From Thermus caldifontis (GTDB lineage Bacteria; Deinococcota; Deinococci; Deinococcales; Thermaceae), in contig NZ_QGMX01000017.1 of the NCBI RefSeq assembly GCF_003336745.1, positions 1 to 50,686 of the forward strand: DNA of 50,686 nucleotides. Reading direction: 5' to 3'. Position 1 is the stretch's first letter; each line of letters opens with the position of its first letter. The notes under the pieces are model-generated. The model was not told where the DNA came from and did not search any database. It saw only the letters and a list, made by a program, of their open reading frames with translations. The translations under genes and the position numbers were made by a program. Below, one piece after another: positions 48,512-50,686 of the stretch.

Positions 48512-49201
48512 TCAGGAATGGGGGTTGATGCGGAGGCTAGGCCCCATGGTGGTGGTCACGTAGACGGAGCGCAAGAAGGTGCCCTTGGCCGCCTCGGGCT
48601 TGCTGGCCTCGAGGGCCCGGATGAAAGCCCGGATGTTCTCGGCGATCTTCTCCGGGGAGAAGCTCACCTTGCCCACGGGGGCGTGGATGGCCCCGGTCTT
48701 GTCGTTGCGGAACTCAATGCGGCCCGCCTTGATCTCCTTGATGATCTCCCCGATGTTGAAGCCCACGGTACCCGCCTTGGGGTTGGGCAAGAGCCCCCTC
48801 GGGCCCAGGATACGGCCCAGCTTGGAGCCCACGGCCCCCATCACGTCTGGGGTGGCCACCACAGCGTCAAAGTCCAGCCAGCCATCCAGGATCTTCTGGA
48901 TGATCTCCTCCCCCCCCACGTAGTCGGCCCCAGCCTCCTCGGCCTCCTTGATCTTCTCGCCCTTGGCGATGGCCAACACCCGCACTTGCTTGCCCAGGCC
49001 GTGGGGGAGGGAAACCGTGCCACGCACGTTCTGGTCGGACTTGCGGGGGTCAATACCCAGCTTGGCGTGGACCTCCACGGTCTCGTCAAACTTGGCCGTG
49101 GCCAGCTCTTTCAAAAGCCGGGCGGCCTCGTCAATGGTGTAGACCTTGGCGGGATCCACCTTCTCCAAAAGGGCCCGGTAGCGCTTGCCGTGCTTAGGCA
49201 T
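48512..49201 (-). CDS. rplA: 50S ribosomal protein L1
   Basis: A 229-residue uL1, which forms the mobile stalk at the tRNA exit side and represses its own mRNA in many bacteria. [53 protein letters not shown] and the C-terminal [15 protein letters not shown] are diagnostic. The ATG overlaps rplK by 8 bases. Confidence 0.97.
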   Translation of the reverse strand: MPKHGKRYRALLEKVDPAKVYTIDEAARLLKELATAKFDETVEVHAKLGIDPRKSDQNVRGTVSLPHGLGKQVRVLAIAKGEKIKEAEEAGADYVGGEEIIQKILDGWLDFDAVVATPDVMGAVGSKLGRILGPRGLLPNPKAGTVGFNIGEIIKEIKAGRIEFRNDKTGAIHAPVGKVSFSPEKIAENIRAFIRALEASKPEAAKGTFLRSVYVTTTMGPSLRINPHS

Positions 49202-49637
49202 CCTTCACCTCCGGGGCACCCACCACCTCCACCCCCATGGAGCGGGCCGAGCCGGCGATCATCCGGGCGGCGGCCTCCAGGTCGGTGGTGTTCATGTCGG
49301 GCATCTTCTGCTTGGCGATCTCCAAGACCTGCTGCCAGGTGATGCGGCCCACCTTCTCCCGGCCCGGCTTGTGGGCCCCCTTCTCCAGTCCGGCCGCCTT
49401 GCGGATCAGGTAGCTGGCGGGCGGGGTTTTGGTGATGAAGGTGAAGGACCGGTCGGCGTAGATGGTGATCTCCACCGGGACGATGGCGTCGCCCATGTTG
49501 GCGGTGGCCGCATTGAAGGCCTTCACGAACTCCATGATGTTGGCCCCGTGCTGGCCCAAGGCTGGACCCACCGGGGGTGCGGGCGTGGCCTTGCCCGCCG
49601 GCAACTGAAGTTTCACTACCGCAACGACTTTCTTCAT
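49194..49637 (-). CDS. rplK: 50S ribosomal protein L11
   Basis: A 147-residue uL11 of the GTPase-associated centre. [44 protein letters not shown] is the Pro-rich N-terminal switch. The C-terminal rRNA-binding domain contains [43 protein letters not shown] short symmetric stem (49655-49669) lies between nusG and rplK. Confidence 0.97.
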   Translation of the reverse strand: MKKVVAVVKLQLPAGKATPAPPVGPALGQHGANIMEFVKAFNAATANMGDAIVPVEITIYADRSFTFITKTPPASYLIRKAAGLEKGAHKPGREKVGRITWQQVLEIAKQKMPDMNTTDLEAAARMIAGSARSMGVEVVGAPEVKDA

Positions 49638-49681
49638 TTTTCCCTCCTAGGCTCCCCCCAAGTTGGGGGTGCGAACGCCTC

Positions 49682-50236
49682 CTAAGCCTTGACCACCTGG
49701 GAGAAATCCAGCTCCACCGGGGTCTCGCGCCCAAAGATGGTGACCATGACCTTGACCTTCCCCTTTTCCGGGTTGATCTCGGTCACGGTGCCGGTAAAGT
49801 CCGCGAAGGGGCCGGAAACCACCCGCACCTGATCCCCTTCCCGGAAGGCCACCTGGGCCTTGGGGGCCTCCTTTTTGCCCAAAAGCCCCGACACCTCCAG
49901 GATGTGCCGCACCTCGTCCGGGGAAAGGGGTACCGGTTTATGCCCCGCCCCCACGAAACCCGTAATGCCCGGGGTACCCCGCACCACCTCCCAGGCTTCG
50001 TTGGGCTCCTCCTCGTCCCCCAGGTCCATCTGCACAAAAAGGTAGCCGGGAAAGAGCTTTTTCTTGACGACCTCCTTCTTGCCCCCCTCGCGGAGCTCCA
50101 CCACCTCCTCCGTGGGAATGAGCACCTGGAAGATCTTGTCCTCCATGCCAAAGGCCTTGACCCGCTTCTCCAGGTTGGCCTTGGCCTTTTCCTCCTGCCC
50201 CACGTAGGTGTGGACCGCGTACCATTCAATGCTCAT
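49682..50236 (-). CDS. nusG: transcription antitermination/termination factor NusG
   Basis: A 184-residue NusG. The NGN domain starts [23 protein letters not shown] and includes [14 protein letters not shown] and [14 protein letters not shown]. The KOW domain carries [51 protein letters not shown]. It overlaps the secE stop by 4 bases (ATGA). Confidence 0.97.
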   Translation of the reverse strand: MSIEWYAVHTYVGQEEKAKANLEKRVKAFGMEDKIFQVLIPTEEVVELREGGKKEVVKKKLFPGYLFVQMDLGDEEEPNEAWEVVRGTPGITGFVGAGHKPVPLSPDEVRHILEVSGLLGKKEAPKAQVAFREGDQVRVVSGPFADFTGTVTEINPEKGKVKVMVTIFGRETPVELDFSQVVKA

Positions 50237-50415
50237 CGCACAAGCCCTATCAGGAACCGGAAGACGAGATCGTAGAACCCCAGGATCACCATGGACACCA
50301 CGGTGAAAACCAAAATGGCCTGGGTGCCCTCCACGATCTGCTCCCGCGTGGGCCAGGTGACCCGGGCAAGCTCGGCCCGGGCCTCCTGGAAGTAGCGAAC
50401 AATCCGGGTAAACAT
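50233..50415 (-). CDS. secE: preprotein translocase subunit SecE
   Basis: A 60-residue minimal SecE with one membrane helix ([26 protein letters not shown]), preceded by the conserved amphipathic [19 protein letters not shown]. It clamps SecY in the Sec channel. The ATG overlaps the rpmG stop by one base. Confidence 0.95.
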   Translation of the reverse strand: MFTRIVRYFQEARAELARVTWPTREQIVEGTQAILVFTVVSMVILGFYDLVFRFLIGLVR

Positions 50416-50579
50416 CAGACCTTCACTTCCTTGTGCACCGTGTGCTTATCGCACCAAGGGCAGTACTTCCGGAGTTCCAGCTTGCCCGTGGTGTTGCGCT
50501 TGTTCTTCTCGGTGGCGTAGTTACGGCGCTTGCACTCGGTGCACTCCAGGAGGATTTTGATGCGGACTTCGCTGGCCAT
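50415..50579 (-). CDS. rpmG: 50S ribosomal protein L33
   Basis: A 54-residue bL33 of the zinc-binding type. Translated from the sequence it begins [19 protein letters not shown], continues [21 protein letters not shown], and ends [14 protein letters not shown]. The CxxC pairs CTEC and CPWC bind zinc. The tuf-rpmG-secE-nusG order is the standard one. Confidence 0.95.
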   Translation of the reverse strand: MASEVRIKILLECTECKRRNYATEKNKRNTTGKLELRKYCPWCDKHTVHKEVKV

Positions 50580-50602
50580 GGTTCACCCCCTTTCCCCAAA
50601 GA

Positions 50603-50616
50603 GGCGGCTTTCCGCC
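50603..50616 (-). terminator. hairpin between tuf and rpmG
   Basis: GGCGG-loop of 4-CCGCC (50603-50616) followed on the minus strand by TCTTTGG. The stem is short and the T-run interrupted, so it may act as a weak terminator that trims tuf expression from the genes downstream. Confidence 0.45.
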
Positions 50617-50621
50617 CCTGA

Positions 50622-50686
50622 TTACTCCAGGATCTTGGTGACCACGCCGGCGCCCACGGTCCGCCCACCCTCACGGATGGCAAACC
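50622..50686 (-). CDS. tuf: elongation factor Tu, C-terminal end (partial)
   Basis: The last 20 or so codons of EF-Tu, with the start beyond the window. The minus strand reads FAIREGGRTVGAGVVTKILE and stops at TAA, the invariant EF-Tu C-terminus. Its position before rpmG-secE-nusG is the usual tufB location. Confidence 0.96.
   Translation of the reverse strand, partial: FAIREGGRTVGAGVVTKILE

Noticed and set aside
49655..49669. CCCCCAAGTTGGGGG between nusG and rplK as a terminator
   Set aside because: A symmetric 5-bp stem without a T-run, inside a co-transcribed block. It may be structural, but I cannot support termination.

Overview
The window comes from a Thermus chromosome, close to T. 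thermophilus. The DNA is very GC-rich with G/C-loaded third codon positions. The proteins carry Thermus hallmarks: a two-OB-fold SSB, the LysW carrier-protein lysine pathway, a GH57 branching enzyme, a GidA-related mini-flavoprotein and an M32 carboxypeptidase. Genes are packed with 1-8 base overlaps. I see no prophage, insertion sequence or CRISPR array.

Layout. 0-4 kb: a methyltransferase diverging from a sugar nucleotidyltransferase-birA pair, a DUF2203 gene, a minimal zinc metallopeptidase and rlmH. 4-15 kb: a branched-chain amino acid module. It holds the complete branched-chain 2-oxoacid dehydrogenase (E1alpha, E1beta, E2, E3) with a HicBA toxin-antitoxin pair between E1beta and E2. On the opposite strand are azlCD exporter genes, an unusual regulator fusing XRE-type HTH, cupin-like and SAM-methyltransferase regions, 3-hydroxyisobutyrate dehydrogenase, and the lipoate genes lipA and lipB that E2 needs. 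15-21 kb: a short-chain dehydrogenase, the rpsF-ssb-rpsR-rplI operon, tRNA-Asn and the three-subunit transhydrogenase pnt. 21-33 kb: two EamA permeases, an MFS permease, a Fic protein, comM, mgsA, a MazG-like hydrolase, the M32 carboxypeptidase, prepilin peptidase, a nitroreductase, a LysM-NlpC/P60 wall hydrolase, tRNA-Trp and the GidA-related flavoprotein.

33-45 kb is a long leftward array: homocitrate synthase, preceded by a leader-peptide attenuator with tandem Lys codons, then homoaconitase (lysT, lysU), a tandem LysW-like zinc-ribbon protein, lysW, lysX, lysY, lysZ, a branching enzyme, a nitrilase-family protein, nadE, a CoA-binding protein and mutY. A second HicBA pair lies antisense between homocitrate synthase and lysT. 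45-50.7 kb: uppS, an acyl-CoA dehydrogenase, ubiX, then the translation block tuf(partial)-rpmG-secE-nusG-rplK-rplA-rplJ-rplL, with an L10 leader and a promoter built into the rplA terminator.

Genes work together in clear groups: 2-oxoacid oxidation with lipoylation and valine breakdown; lysine synthesis on the LysW carrier; NAD synthesis (nadE plus nitrilase); and competence/pilus functions (comM, prepilin peptidase). About thirteen start codons sit only 6-8 bases after a -10-like hexamer, which suggests widespread leaderless transcription. The octamer CCTCGAGG recurs dozens of times. The strongest candidates for something undescribed are the HTH-cupin-methyltransferase regulator beside azlCD, the tandem LysW-like protein, the two HicBA pairs lodged in amino-acid operons, and the iterated octamer.
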